From positions 1 through 11,767 of the forward strand of contig DAOVUC010000023.1 of NCBI GenBank assembly GCA_030632765.1: 11,767 nucleotides of DNA. The letters run 5' to 3'. Positions 1 through 6,859 of this stretch are shown here, piece by piece. A program made the position numbers and the translations under genes. The notes under the pieces are model-generated. The model searched no databases and was not told the origin of the DNA. It saw only the letters and a list, made by a program, of their open reading frames with translations. Position 1 is the stretch's first letter, and every line of letters starts with the position of its first letter. Origin of the DNA: Candidatus Dadabacteria bacterium. Lineage in GTDB: Bacteria > Desulfobacterota_D > UBA1144 > Nemesobacterales > UBA2774.

Positions 1-136
1 TGAAATTTCAAAGGCTGAGATAAAAAGGAGACTAGCTTCTTGGAGAAAACCTAAGCCTAAAGAGAAAAGGGGAGTGCTCTCAAAATACGCGAAACTAGTG
101 TCTTCCGCATCTGAAGGGGCAGTGACTGATAACTAA
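1..136 (+). CDS. ilvD: Dihydroxy-acid dehydratase, C-terminal end only (partial)
   Basis: Reading from base 2, the sequence encodes about 44 residues ending in [17 protein letters not shown] and then TAA at 134-136. The run [20 protein letters not shown] is the characteristic C-terminus of IlvD/Edd-family dihydroxy-acid dehydratase. This enzyme carries an Fe-S cluster and makes the 2-oxo acids in valine, isoleucine and leucine synthesis. The catalytic and cluster-binding parts lie upstream, outside the window, so their integrity cannot be judged. The Edd branch of the family (phosphogluconate dehydratase) has a different tail, which favours IlvD. No clear terminator hairpin follows before the convergent gene at 174-527. 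Confidence 0.85.
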   Translation, partial: EISKAEIKRRLASWRKPKPKEKRGVLSKYAKLVSSASEGAVTDN

Positions 137-173
137 GGGGTTCAACATTCTTTGAAATGAAGGTAGGATTTCT

Positions 174-527
174 TTATTTGAATAGTTTTTCAACATATTC
201 TTTTAAAGCAACTGCATTATTGAACTCTTCTTCCTTTGAAGCGAATACGAACGTGATATTTCCTTTTTTTGGGAGATTTGAAATTGGATCTAGTGCGGCA
301 GGGTTTTTTTTAAGCTCTGCATAATAACGTTTTTTAAATTCCTCCCATTTTGCTGGATCGTGGGCAAACCATTTACGTAGTTCACTTGAAGGGGCCGCAT
401 TTTTTAGCCAGATGTCTACTCTAGCTTTTTCTTTTGATAAACCTCTTGGCCAGAGTCTTTCGACTAAAATGCGAATACCGTCATCACTTTCTGGTTTTTC
501 ATATACGCGCTTTAGTTTTATAACCAT
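174..527 (-). CDS. DUF488 family protein (YeaO-like)
   Basis: This 117-residue protein has the full length typical of the short DUF488 (YeaO) family. Visible family features are RILVERLWPRGLSKE (about residues 19-33), the block from APSSELRKWFAHDP to EEFKKRYYAEL (about 45-72), and the C-terminal strand and helix ITFVFASKEEEFNNAVALKEY (about 91-111). No signal peptide or membrane segment is seen, so it is probably cytosolic. The biochemical role of the family is not settled and I assign none. The start is the first ATG in a frame whose conservation begins almost at residue 1; the ribosome site in front of it is weak. It lies 29 bases downstream of the small gene ending at 557, on the same strand, so the two may be co-transcribed. 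Confidence 0.85.
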   Translation of the reverse strand: MVIKLKRVYEKPESDDGIRILVERLWPRGLSKEKARVDIWLKNAAPSSELRKWFAHDPAKWEEFKKRYYAELKKNPAALDPISNLPKKGNITFVFASKEEEFNNAVALKEYVEKLFK

Positions 528-556
528 TTATATGATACTTATGCTTTTTCTAGTGT

Positions 557-790
557 TTATTCAATAGCTTTTGTATCAGTTGCGAGCATAAGCTTCCAGT
601 CTTCGATAAAGGCATCTCCACTTTCCTCTCCTGCCTCAAGAGTATTTAAGTGACTTGTAATGTAGTAGAGCCTTTCAATATTGTCTTTTTCAGCGACCCC
701 TATATTTGCATCTGAAAATCTCTGCTGTAAATAAAATGGAGGGATCGACTGGTTGTACAGTGTTACTTTAACATTATCTACCGCTGCCAT
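557..790 (-). CDS. Unrecognised small protein, probably missing its true N-terminus
   Basis: The open frame from the ATG at 790 gives 77 residues, soluble and mildly acidic, with no signal peptide or membrane helix. I do not recognise the family. The central part (IPPFYLQQRF, then EKDNIERLYYITSHLNTLEAG) looks like genuine folded protein. The ATG has no convincing Shine-Dalgarno site. The same frame stays open upstream to about 841 and encodes FSADEIEYIVSLDPVT, which also reads like protein but has no start codon. Another frame begins with an ATG at 867 (MEGYIEISK) and would join this one after a one-base shift near 841. The real gene may therefore be about 557-867 with a frameshift, either a mutation or a sequence error. 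DUF488 follows 29 bases downstream on the same strand. Confidence 0.55.
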   Translation of the reverse strand: MAAVDNVKVTLYNQSIPPFYLQQRFSDANIGVAEKDNIERLYYITSHLNTLEAGEESGDAFIEDWKLMLATDTKAIE

Positions 791-1066
791 CGTTACCGGA
801 TCAAGTGAGACTATATATTCGATCTCATCCGCTGAGAACCTTTAGAAATTTCAATATACCCCTCCATAGTGTATATAGATTCGCTAGTGTTTTAGATGGC
901 CCAAATATGCAAAAGCTGCTATATACAATTGTAGCACTCCCTTTCGATAAATAAAAATAATGTAGAAAAAAAGATGAAACGGACGTTCTTTTCGGTCTAC
1001 TATTTATCTTCTGTGCTTACTTTCTGTAAAAAAGGAGGTTGTTAATAATAAGAGGGATTTCAAATT

Positions 1067-1381
1067 TTAGTCTTCAATTAGTATATAAATATCGTCGCCT
1101 TCAACTTTTACCTCAAAAGTTTCTACTCCATCCACGGCGGGTAGGCAGAGAGCTTCACCCGTTACGATATTAAATTCGGCCCCGTGATACGCGCAGGTAA
1201 GCGTCTTTCCTTCAAGGAGACCGTCTGATAGGGGAAGGGCCTGGTGTGAGCACTCATCCATAAAAGCGTAGAAGGTGCCGTCCGAGTTGCATATGGCAAC
1301 CATTTCATTTCCTACTACGAATGATTTTATCTCTCCGGGCTTTATATCAGAAACATTTGCCACTTTTTCAAATTCAGCCAT
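1067..1381 (-). CDS. Rieske-type [2Fe-2S] ferredoxin of the suf operon
   Basis: This is a 104-residue single-domain Rieske protein. The cluster ligands are visible as C44-S-H46 and C63-A-Y-H66 (CSHQALPL and CAYHGAEF), the CxH...CxxH pattern of the family. No N-terminal membrane anchor is present, so it is a soluble carrier resembling the ferredoxin subunits of ring-hydroxylating dioxygenases. No oxygenase subunit is nearby. It is the last gene of the suf operon, 42 bases after sufD, with an AGGAGA ribosome site before ATG 1381. Small Rieske ferredoxins also occur in some actinobacterial suf operons, so electron supply to cluster assembly, or being a client of it, is a reasonable inference, but the partner is unknown. 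No clear terminator hairpin follows. Confidence 0.9.
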   Translation of the reverse strand: MAEFEKVANVSDIKPGEIKSFVVGNEMVAICNSDGTFYAFMDECSHQALPLSDGLLEGKTLTCAYHGAEFNIVTGEALCLPAVDGVETFEVKVEGDDIYILIED

Positions 1382-1423
1382 GTCACAATCTCCTGTATAT
1401 TTGTTGAAATAAAGAATCCGAAG

Positions 1424-2767
1424 TTAGTTTTTCTGAGCCAGCTCTCTTTGTTTAAACCAATCTGCGATGAGATCAGTGCAATAATTTTTTACTGAGTCTA
1501 GGGTCATGCTTTTGAGTGTCTCATTTGTAAAGGCATTTAAAATGATATCTCTAGAAGCTTCCTTTGAGATTCCTCTTGAGCGTAGATAAAAAAGAGCGTT
1601 CTCATCTATCTGTCCGATTGTAGCTCCGTGAGTACACTTAACGTCGTCAGCGTATATCTCAAGCTGTGGTTTTGTGTCAACCTGAGCATGGTCAGAAAGA
1701 AGCAGGTTCCTATTGGTCTGCTTGGCGTCAGTTTTCTGCGCGTCTTCGTGGACTATTATGCGTCCATGAAATACTCCCCTTGATCTGCCGTCAAGGACCC
1801 CGTTATAGAGCTGCCGGCTGTCGCAGTGCGGGCTCACATGCTCGACTTTCATGTAATTATCCATGTGCTGGCGGTGGGTGGACATGTATAGGCCGTTAAT
1901 TAAAGAGTTGCAACCCTCACCTGCCAATACCGGATGAATATTATTTCTGACCAACGATCCTCCTAGTAATACGGAATGGGATCTTATATTGCTGCTTCTG
2001 GCTTGCTGTATCCTTAGAGTTGAGATATTAAAAGCCTTTTTGCTTTCAAGCTCGATTAGGTAATGCCCTACCGAACTGTTCTCACCGACCACCATTTCAG
2101 TTACTACATTTGAGAGATATACATTATCTTCTAATGATACGTAATGTTCGATGATATTAGCCTGACAGTTGTCTTCAACTATAATTAGATTCCTGGGGTT
2201 TGTAATAGAGGGATTTTCTCCTTTGGTCGATATAAAGAGGAGATGTATTGGTTTCTCCACTATTGTTCCTTTAGGTATGTAGATGAACCCTCCGTCTTCC
2301 ATAAACGCAGTGTTTAGAGCAGTAAAAGCTTCGTCTTTAAATTCAGCGTATTTAGCTAAGTTTTCTTTTAATATATCTTCTTGCGAGTCTATTGCTTCTG
2401 CCAAATTCTTTACAATCACTCCCTCAGGCAGCTTACTAAGTGTAGATAGCTCTTTAGAATAGCGGCTGTTAATAAAAACAAGCTCGCAAACATCCTCGCC
2501 TTCGAACTGATAAGGTGTCAAATGCGAAGCTGAGACTTTGTCATGCCCGTTTACTAAAATATCAAAGGAACTTCTAGCAATAGGCGCGACATTCGTAAAA
2601 CGCCAGTCTTCATTCTGCTGGGTAGGGAATCCCAGTTCTAAGAATTTCGTAATAGCTTCTTGACGCATGGACTTTAGCCATGCGAGATTGCTGCCGGGAG
2701 CGGTTTTCTCAAATCCCGCAAATCCTTCTTTATATCCGTTGTCTTTCTCTGATAATGTAATGCTCAT
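1424..2767 (-). CDS. sufD: Fe-S cluster assembly scaffold protein SufD
   Basis: SufD, 447 residues, is the SufB paralogue of the cytosolic SufBC2D scaffold that builds [4Fe-4S]/[2Fe-2S] clusters. Seen here are an N-terminal helical part with NEDWRFTNVAP (about 52-62), the central beta-helix core, and the C-terminal motif CTHGATIG (about 378-385). In that motif the His (380) corresponds to the His that, in Escherichia coli SufD, sits at the SufB-SufD interface where the cluster forms. The length is normal for the family. The gene starts 12 bases after sufC, with a GGGAGAG ribosome site before ATG 2767. It is distinguished from SufB by shorter length, by CTHGATIG and by the lack of the SufB QCDSMLIG block. 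Confidence 0.95.
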   Translation of the reverse strand: MSITLSEKDNGYKEGFAGFEKTAPGSNLAWLKSMRQEAITKFLELGFPTQQNEDWRFTNVAPIARSSFDILVNGHDKVSASHLTPYQFEGEDVCELVFINSRYSKELSTLSKLPEGVIVKNLAEAIDSQEDILKENLAKYAEFKDEAFTALNTAFMEDGGFIYIPKGTIVEKPIHLLFISTKGENPSITNPRNLIIVEDNCQANIIEHYVSLEDNVYLSNVVTEMVVGENSSVGHYLIELESKKAFNISTLRIQQARSSNIRSHSVLLGGSLVRNNIHPVLAGEGCNSLINGLYMSTHRQHMDNYMKVEHVSPHCDSRQLYNGVLDGRSRGVFHGRIIVHEDAQKTDAKQTNRNLLLSDHAQVDTKPQLEIYADDVKCTHGATIGQIDENALFYLRSRGISKEASRDIILNAFTNETLKSMTLDSVKNYCTDLIADWFKQRELAQKN

Positions 2768-2779
2768 TATGTGCTCTCC

Positions 2780-3541
2780 CTAACTGTTAGCCGCCGTTTT
2801 TTCTTCTTCAATCCATCCGTAGCCTTTTTTCTCAAGCTCAAGCGCAAGTTCTTTTCCGCCTGATTTAACAATCTTCCCGTCAACCAAAACATGAACAAAG
2901 TCTGGAACAATATAATCAAGAATCCGCTGATAGTGAGTAATTATAACAAAAGCGCGTTCCGGACTCCCGAGAGCGTTTACGCCGTCAGCTACGATTTTGA
3001 GAGCATCTATATCGAGTCCTGAGTCGGTTTCATCCAGGATAGCGAGTTTGGGCTCTAATATCTGCATCTGAAATATTTCGTTTCTTTTTTTCTCACCGCC
3101 AGAAAAGCCTTCGTTTACGGCTCTCTTTAGTAAGTTGTCCTCCATATCCATAACTTTCATTTTTTCTTTTGCGAATTTTGCAAACTCAATGTGTTTAAGA
3201 GGTTCTTCCCCATGATACTTGCGTATTGAGTTTAGCGCCTCTCTAAGAAGATATGTGTTAGCCACACCCGGTATTTCTACAGGGTATTGAAACGCCATGA
3301 ATATCCCTTCACAGGCACGGTCCTCAGGAGATAACTTGAGAAGGTCCTTACCCTCAAATATGATTTCACCCTCGGTTATCTTATATGAGTCGCGTCCCGC
3401 AAGAACTTGAGCTAAAGTGCTTTTACCTGAACCGTTTGGTCCCATTATTGAATGTACTTCCCCTTTGTTAACTTTTAGGTTAAGTCCTTTCAGAATTTCC
3501 TGATCCTCTACATTTACATGCAGATTCTTTATTTCCAGCAT
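2780..3541 (-). CDS. sufC: Fe-S cluster assembly ATPase SufC
   Basis: SufC, 253 residues, is a cytosolic ABC-type ATPase that drives conformational change in the SufBC2D scaffold. It has no membrane domain and is not a transporter. Motifs seen: Walker A GPNGSGKST (34-42), Q-loop FQYP (Q85), signature SGGEKKR (147-153), Walker B LAILDE (166-171) and H-loop H203 in ITHYQR. FMAFQYP and NEGFSGGEKKRNEI separate SufC from other ABC ATPases. The ribosome site AAGGAG precedes ATG 3541. The gap to sufB is 51 bases and to sufD 12 bases. All catalytic residues are intact. Confidence 0.97.
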   Translation of the reverse strand: MLEIKNLHVNVEDQEILKGLNLKVNKGEVHSIMGPNGSGKSTLAQVLAGRDSYKITEGEIIFEGKDLLKLSPEDRACEGIFMAFQYPVEIPGVANTYLLREALNSIRKYHGEEPLKHIEFAKFAKEKMKVMDMEDNLLKRAVNEGFSGGEKKRNEIFQMQILEPKLAILDETDSGLDIDALKIVADGVNALGSPERAFVIITHYQRILDYIVPDFVHVLVDGKIVKSGGKELALELEKKGYGWIEEEKTAANS

Positions 3542-3592
3542 GTTATTTCTCCTTATAAAACCTTATCTAATTTTGATTAAAGAGTAGGGAGG

Positions 3593-5029
3593 CTATCCAA
3601 CACTACCCTCTAGACTGATGCTAAGTAACTTTTCAGCCTCTACCGCAAACTCAAACGGGAGTTCCTTAAATACATCCTTGCAAAAACCGTTTACGATCAG
3701 CGACACGGCGTCCTCTGCTGAAAGGCCTCGCTGTTGGCAATAAAAAATCTGATCCTCACCGATCTTCGAAGTTGATGCTTCGTGCTCCATTTGAGCTGTT
3801 GAATTTTTTACTTCGATATAAGGGAATGTATGCGCTCCGCACTTATCCCCTATTAGCATAGAGTCACACTGACTATAGTTTCGTGCGCCCGTTGCGTCTT
3901 TACCTATCTGAACCAATCCTCTATATGTGTTTTGTCCGAACCCTGCCGATATTCCTTTGGTTATTATGGTGCTCGATGTGTTTTTGCCAATGTGGATCAT
4001 TTTGGTCCCGGTGTCTGCTTGCTGCCTTCTATTTGTAAGCGCTACGGAGTAGAATTCGCCAACCGAATTATCCCCTTCGAGGATACAGCTAGGATATTTC
4101 CATGTGATCGCGGATCCGGTTTCGACTTGTGTCCATGAGATATGAGAATTTTGCCCTAAGCACCTGCCGCGCTTAGTTACAAAATTGTAAATTCCTCCCT
4201 TACCTTCACTGTCGCCGGGGTACCAGTTCTGAATAGTAGAGTACTTAATCGTAGCATCCTTATGGGCTATGAGCTCTACTACCGCGGCATGTAATTGATT
4301 CTCGTCACGCATAGGGGCTGTGCAGCCTTCAAGGTAACTGACGTAACTCCCCTCTTCAGCGATGATTAAAGTTCTTTCGAACTGTCCGGTATTTTCGGCG
4401 TTAATACGAAAATAAGTCGAGAGCTCCATAGGGCAGCGTACACCTTTTGGGATATAAACAAACGATCCGTCAGTAAAAACAGCAGTATTTAAAGCTGCGA
4501 AAAAGTTGTCGTTATGAGGGACTACAGATCCCAGATATTTTTTGACTAGCTCGGGATGTTCCTGAACCGCCTCTGAGATCGAGCAAAATATCACACCTTC
4601 TTCGGCCAGTTTCTCTTTAAATGTCGTTATAACTGAAACGCTATCGAATATTGCGTCTACTGCAACACCCGCAAGCATTTTCTGTTCTTCCAGAGGTATT
4701 CCAAGCTTATCATAAGTCTCTTTTATTTCAGGATCCAGGTCATCTAAGCTTTCAAGAGTCTCCATTTTCTTAGGAGCTGCATAATAGCTTATAGCTTGGT
4801 AATCGATAGGAGAATAATGTACATTAGGCCACTTTGGCTCTTTCATCGTAAGCCAGTGTTTATAGGCATTCAGTCTCCACTCTAGTAGCCACTGTGGTTC
4901 GTTCTTTCTGGCCGATATCATTCGAATTACATCTTCGTTAAGTCCTGCTGGAGCAATTTCCTGCTCTACATCGGTCACAAAACCGTATTTGTATTCCTGT
5001 TCTGCTAATTTTTCTAAATCAACACTCAT
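3593..5029 (-). CDS. sufB: Fe-S cluster assembly scaffold protein SufB
   Basis: SufB, 478 residues, is the main scaffold subunit of SufBC2D and receives sulfur from a SufS/SufE- or SufU-type donor. The sequence is highly conserved: [10 protein letters not shown] near the start, the core block [34 protein letters not shown] (Cys 388, matching the cluster-forming Cys 405 of Escherichia coli SufB) followed by GAHTFPYIE, and the tail [25 protein letters not shown] lies just before ATG 5029 and immediately after the stop of the Rrf2 gene 12 bases upstream, consistent with translational coupling. No SufS, SufE, SufU or SufA gene is present in the operon, so the sulfur donor must be encoded elsewhere. 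Confidence 0.97.
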   Translation of the reverse strand: MSVDLEKLAEQEYKYGFVTDVEQEIAPAGLNEDVIRMISARKNEPQWLLEWRLNAYKHWLTMKEPKWPNVHYSPIDYQAISYYAAPKKMETLESLDDLDPEIKETYDKLGIPLEEQKMLAGVAVDAIFDSVSVITTFKEKLAEEGVIFCSISEAVQEHPELVKKYLGSVVPHNDNFFAALNTAVFTDGSFVYIPKGVRCPMELSTYFRINAENTGQFERTLIIAEEGSYVSYLEGCTAPMRDENQLHAAVVELIAHKDATIKYSTIQNWYPGDSEGKGGIYNFVTKRGRCLGQNSHISWTQVETGSAITWKYPSCILEGDNSVGEFYSVALTNRRQQADTGTKMIHIGKNTSSTIITKGISAGFGQNTYRGLVQIGKDATGARNYSQCDSMLIGDKCGAHTFPYIEVKNSTAQMEHEASTSKIGEDQIFYCQQRGLSAEDAVSLIVNGFCKDVFKELPFEFAVEAEKLLSISLEGSVG

Positions 5030-5041
5030 TAAAAAGCCTCC

Positions 5042-5470
5042 TTAATTCACCTGGTTCATTTTAAGGGTTTTTCTTTCTTTAAGCATGTCCTCTAGCGTTG
5101 TGTCCTCCAGGATTTTGACCATGGAGAGCTGTATCCTATCCCAGACGGGCAGCTGAGGGCATGCTTCATATAAAGCGCAGACTGTGTCTTTGTCCATACA
5201 GTCAACCATTCTTATCTCACCTTCTATCGCTTCGTATACGTCCCGTAAATTTATTTCATTAGGCAGTTTTCTTAACGTATAACCTCCGTCAGGCCCTAGT
5301 GTTGATCTGACGAGCCCCTTCTTAACAAGGCGGCGCATAATTTTAGCAAGATAATTTAGCGGTATATGCTGCTCATGGGAAATTTCTTTCATACTGTGTT
5401 TTTCAACAGGTTGATTTCCCATATAGGTTAATGATCTCACTGCGTAATCTAAGGTTTTAGTTACCTGCAT
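5042..5470 (-). CDS. Rrf2-family transcriptional regulator with Fe-S ligand cysteines (IscR/SufR type)
   Basis: This 142-residue protein has an N-terminal winged helix-turn-helix of the Rrf2 family (MQVTKTLDYAVRSLTYM, recognition region about 26-50, wing LGPDGGYTLRK about 58-68). It has three C-terminal cysteines, C91, C98 and C104, followed by P-x-L-P-V-W. The spacing is close to the [2Fe-2S]-binding C92/C98/C104 of IscR, so the protein very probably senses Fe-S status. As the first gene of the suf operon it is expected to regulate its own promoter. Whether it corresponds to IscR, SufR or another Rrf2 subgroup cannot be settled here, so no symbol is given. The start at 5470 aligns with the conserved family N-terminus; an AGGA lies upstream. 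Confidence 0.9.
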   Translation of the reverse strand: MQVTKTLDYAVRSLTYMGNQPVEKHSMKEISHEQHIPLNYLAKIMRRLVKKGLVRSTLGPDGGYTLRKLPNEINLRDVYEAIEGEIRMVDCMDKDTVCALYEACPQLPVWDRIQLSMVKILEDTTLEDMLKERKTLKMNQVN

Positions 5471-5524
5471 TATTAGATTCCTAGTATTAATGTAACCCGG
5501 TATTGCCGAAACTTGCTTATCTAA

Positions 5525-5553
5525 ATTATATCATGGACTTCGTGACTCCACAA
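5525..5553 (-). promoter_or_regulatory. Promoter of the suf operon (Rrf2-sufBCD-Rieske)
   Basis: On the minus strand, TTGTGG (5553-5548) and a perfect TATAAT (5530-5525) are separated by exactly 17 bases. This predicts a transcript starting about 45-50 bases before the Rrf2 start codon at 5470. No comparable box pair is seen nearer to that gene. The fit comes from reading the sequence; no transcript data support it. Confidence 0.65.
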
Positions 5554-5564
5554 TATGCATGTTG
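5551..5564. promoter_or_regulatory. Candidate operator at the suf promoter
   Basis: CAATATGCATGTTG is an imperfect 14-base palindrome (12 of 14 positions symmetric, with the central ATGCAT perfect). It overlaps the upstream edge of the suf -35 box. Its position suits a repressor such as the Rrf2 protein encoded just downstream. It does not match a published IscR site that I can recall, and short palindromes occur by chance, so this is only a candidate. Confidence 0.3.
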
Positions 5565-5797
5565 CTGGAGGGTGAAAATTACCAGATAAATATAATTTGT
5601 CAATTAGTGGAGAGATTAGCAGTTTGCTTTATGTAATTTGAATATAGCTGTCTATAAAGTTCTATATAGTCATTGTTTGTAGAGTTTATAGAAATGGATT
5701 TAGAAATTCAATGGTAGCAGCTCTTTATGGTTTTCTTAGATGTTCCAGGATTTCTCCAGAAGTCCTTCTTAGTGCCTCCTGATATTGTTAGTAAACT

Positions 5798-5826
5798 TTG
5801 ACAGAGCTTGGTTTTGAATGTAAAAT
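5798..5826 (+). promoter_or_regulatory. Promoter of sodA
   Basis: A perfect TTGACA (5798-5803) is followed after 17 bases by TAAAAT (5821-5826), five of six matches to the -10 consensus. Transcription is expected to start near 5833, giving a leader of roughly 108 bases. The ribosome site AGGGAGG (5928-5934) sits 7 bases before the ATG at 5942. No clear operator is seen over the promoter. Confidence 0.7.
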
Positions 5827-5941
5827 AATGTGGTATAGGAAACTCTAATCAAATTTAATTTTGTATCCTAAATTGTTTATTAACATGCCTAAAATATTGA
5901 TTTTCTCATAATAAATTAAATTGCTGTAGGGAGGATTTAAC

Positions 5942-6553
5942 ATGGCCCATGAACTACCTGCGCTTCCATATGAATACAATGCTTTAGAGCCTCATATTGA
6001 TGCCCTTACTATGGAAATTCACCATAGCAGGCATCATCAGACCTATGTAAACAATTTAAACGCAGCGTTAAGCAGTCACCCGGAACTAGAGGGTAAAAGT
6101 ATTGAAGAGTTAATACAGGATTTAAGTGCTATTCCTGAAGACATTAGAACTGCAGTGAGGAATAACGGCGGAGGACATGCAAACCATAGCATGTTTTGGC
6201 TATGTATGAGCCCGAGTGGAGGAAGCGGGCCTGAGGGCGAATTGTCAGCTGCCATTAACTCTACCTTTGGTAGTCTAGATGGATTTAAGGAGCAATTTGC
6301 GAAAGCAGCTACTACTAGATTTGGAAGTGGTTGGGCATGGCTTTGCGTAGACGGAGGAGGCAACTTAGTTGTAATTTCTACCCCAAATCAAGATAATCCG
6401 AGCTCTGATGGTCTTAACCCTATATTGGGCCTAGATGTCTGGGAGCATGCCTATTATCTCAATTACCAGAACAAAAGACCAGGTTATATTGAAGCGTGGT
6501 GGAACATTGTAAACTGGGAACAAGTGGCAGCAAATTATGCCGCATCAAAATAG
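5942..6553 (+). CDS. sodA: Superoxide dismutase, manganese type
   Basis: This 203-residue Fe/Mn superoxide dismutase converts superoxide to oxygen and hydrogen peroxide. It has no signal peptide, so it is cytosolic. The metal ligands are visible: H27 in [15 protein letters not shown]82 in [10 protein letters not shown], and D165 and H169 in [18 protein letters not shown]. Glycine before H-A-N-H and glutamine 150 in TPNQDNP mark the manganese-type second sphere; iron enzymes place the glutamine in the first helix region instead. Metal assignment from sequence is not absolute, since cambialistic enzymes exist. The gene appears to be a single transcription unit, divergent from the suf operon. 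A common role in protecting Fe-S clusters is a contextual inference. Confidence 0.95.
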   Translation: MAHELPALPYEYNALEPHIDALTMEIHHSRHHQTYVNNLNAALSSHPELEGKSIEELIQDLSAIPEDIRTAVRNNGGGHANHSMFWLCMSPSGGSGPEGELSAAINSTFGSLDGFKEQFAKAATTRFGSGWAWLCVDGGGNLVVISTPNQDNPSSDGLNPILGLDVWEHAYYLNYQNKRPGYIEAWWNIVNWEQVAANYAASK

Positions 6554-6859
6554 GTTGAATTAATATAAAGAATTTGATAGAATTGGCGGTAACCGGAAGT
6601 TGGAACGTTTTTTAGACCTGTTTACCCAGGTTTATTGCTTACAGTTTATAGTTTGATAGTGCATAATATAGGTGCTGGAGAAGTATATAAGGAGAATTAT
6701 ATAAATAGTCTTTCTAGTTATATACTCAGGAGGTTATGTCTTTTCCTCCCCAAGGTTCCTAAAATCAGCTTTTTTATATTTATTAGAGCATCTATAAATA
6801 ATTGTATGCCGTCTAGTCTATATTCTTAACAATAATTAAGATACTAAAAGGAAACTGAA
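6554..6859. other. Intergenic region between sodA and the sigma factor gene
   Basis: There is no credible full gene in this stretch. A weak hairpin (ACCTG 6616-6620, CAGGT 6627-6631, followed by only TTATT) could end sodA but is too short to call. A poor promoter-like pair, TTACAG (6639-6644), N17, CATAAT (6662-6667), is the best candidate I find for the sigma gene. AGGAGG at 6728-6733, two bases before ATG 6736, opens an 8-codon frame ending at 6762, and its GGAGG can pair with CCTCC at 6745-6749. The ribosome site of the sigma gene is AAAGGAAA just before 6860. Confidence 0.4.

Larger units (their letters stand above)
5471..5941. other. Divergent intergenic region between the suf operon and sodA
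   Basis: This is 471 bases of AT-rich sequence without a credible gene on either strand. It holds the suf promoter at the left end, the sodA promoter at 5798-5826 and the sodA ribosome site at 5928-5934. The 200-odd bases in between (about 5580-5790) show no terminator, no long inverted repeat and no recognisable RNA. The sodA leader, about 108 bases, is longer than translation needs. Confidence 0.6.

Noticed and set aside
924..933. Perfect palindrome TACAATTGTA upstream of the small gene
   Set aside because: It is short, AT-rich, and not placed on a recognisable promoter; expected by chance in such DNA.
966..1020. Minus-strand T-run after the suf operon as a terminator
   Set aside because: The T-run is present, but the sequence before it offers only a 3-4 base stem with a very small loop.
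6616..6631. Hairpin ACCTG/CAGGT after sodA as a terminator
   Set aside because: A 5-base stem with a 6-base loop and no real T-run is too weak to call; it is noted only in the intergenic description.
6635..6829. 64-codon open frame on the + strand between sodA and the sigma gene
   Set aside because: It has no ribosome site, its composition follows the local AT-rich DNA, it resembles no protein I know, and it overlaps the likely sigma promoter region.
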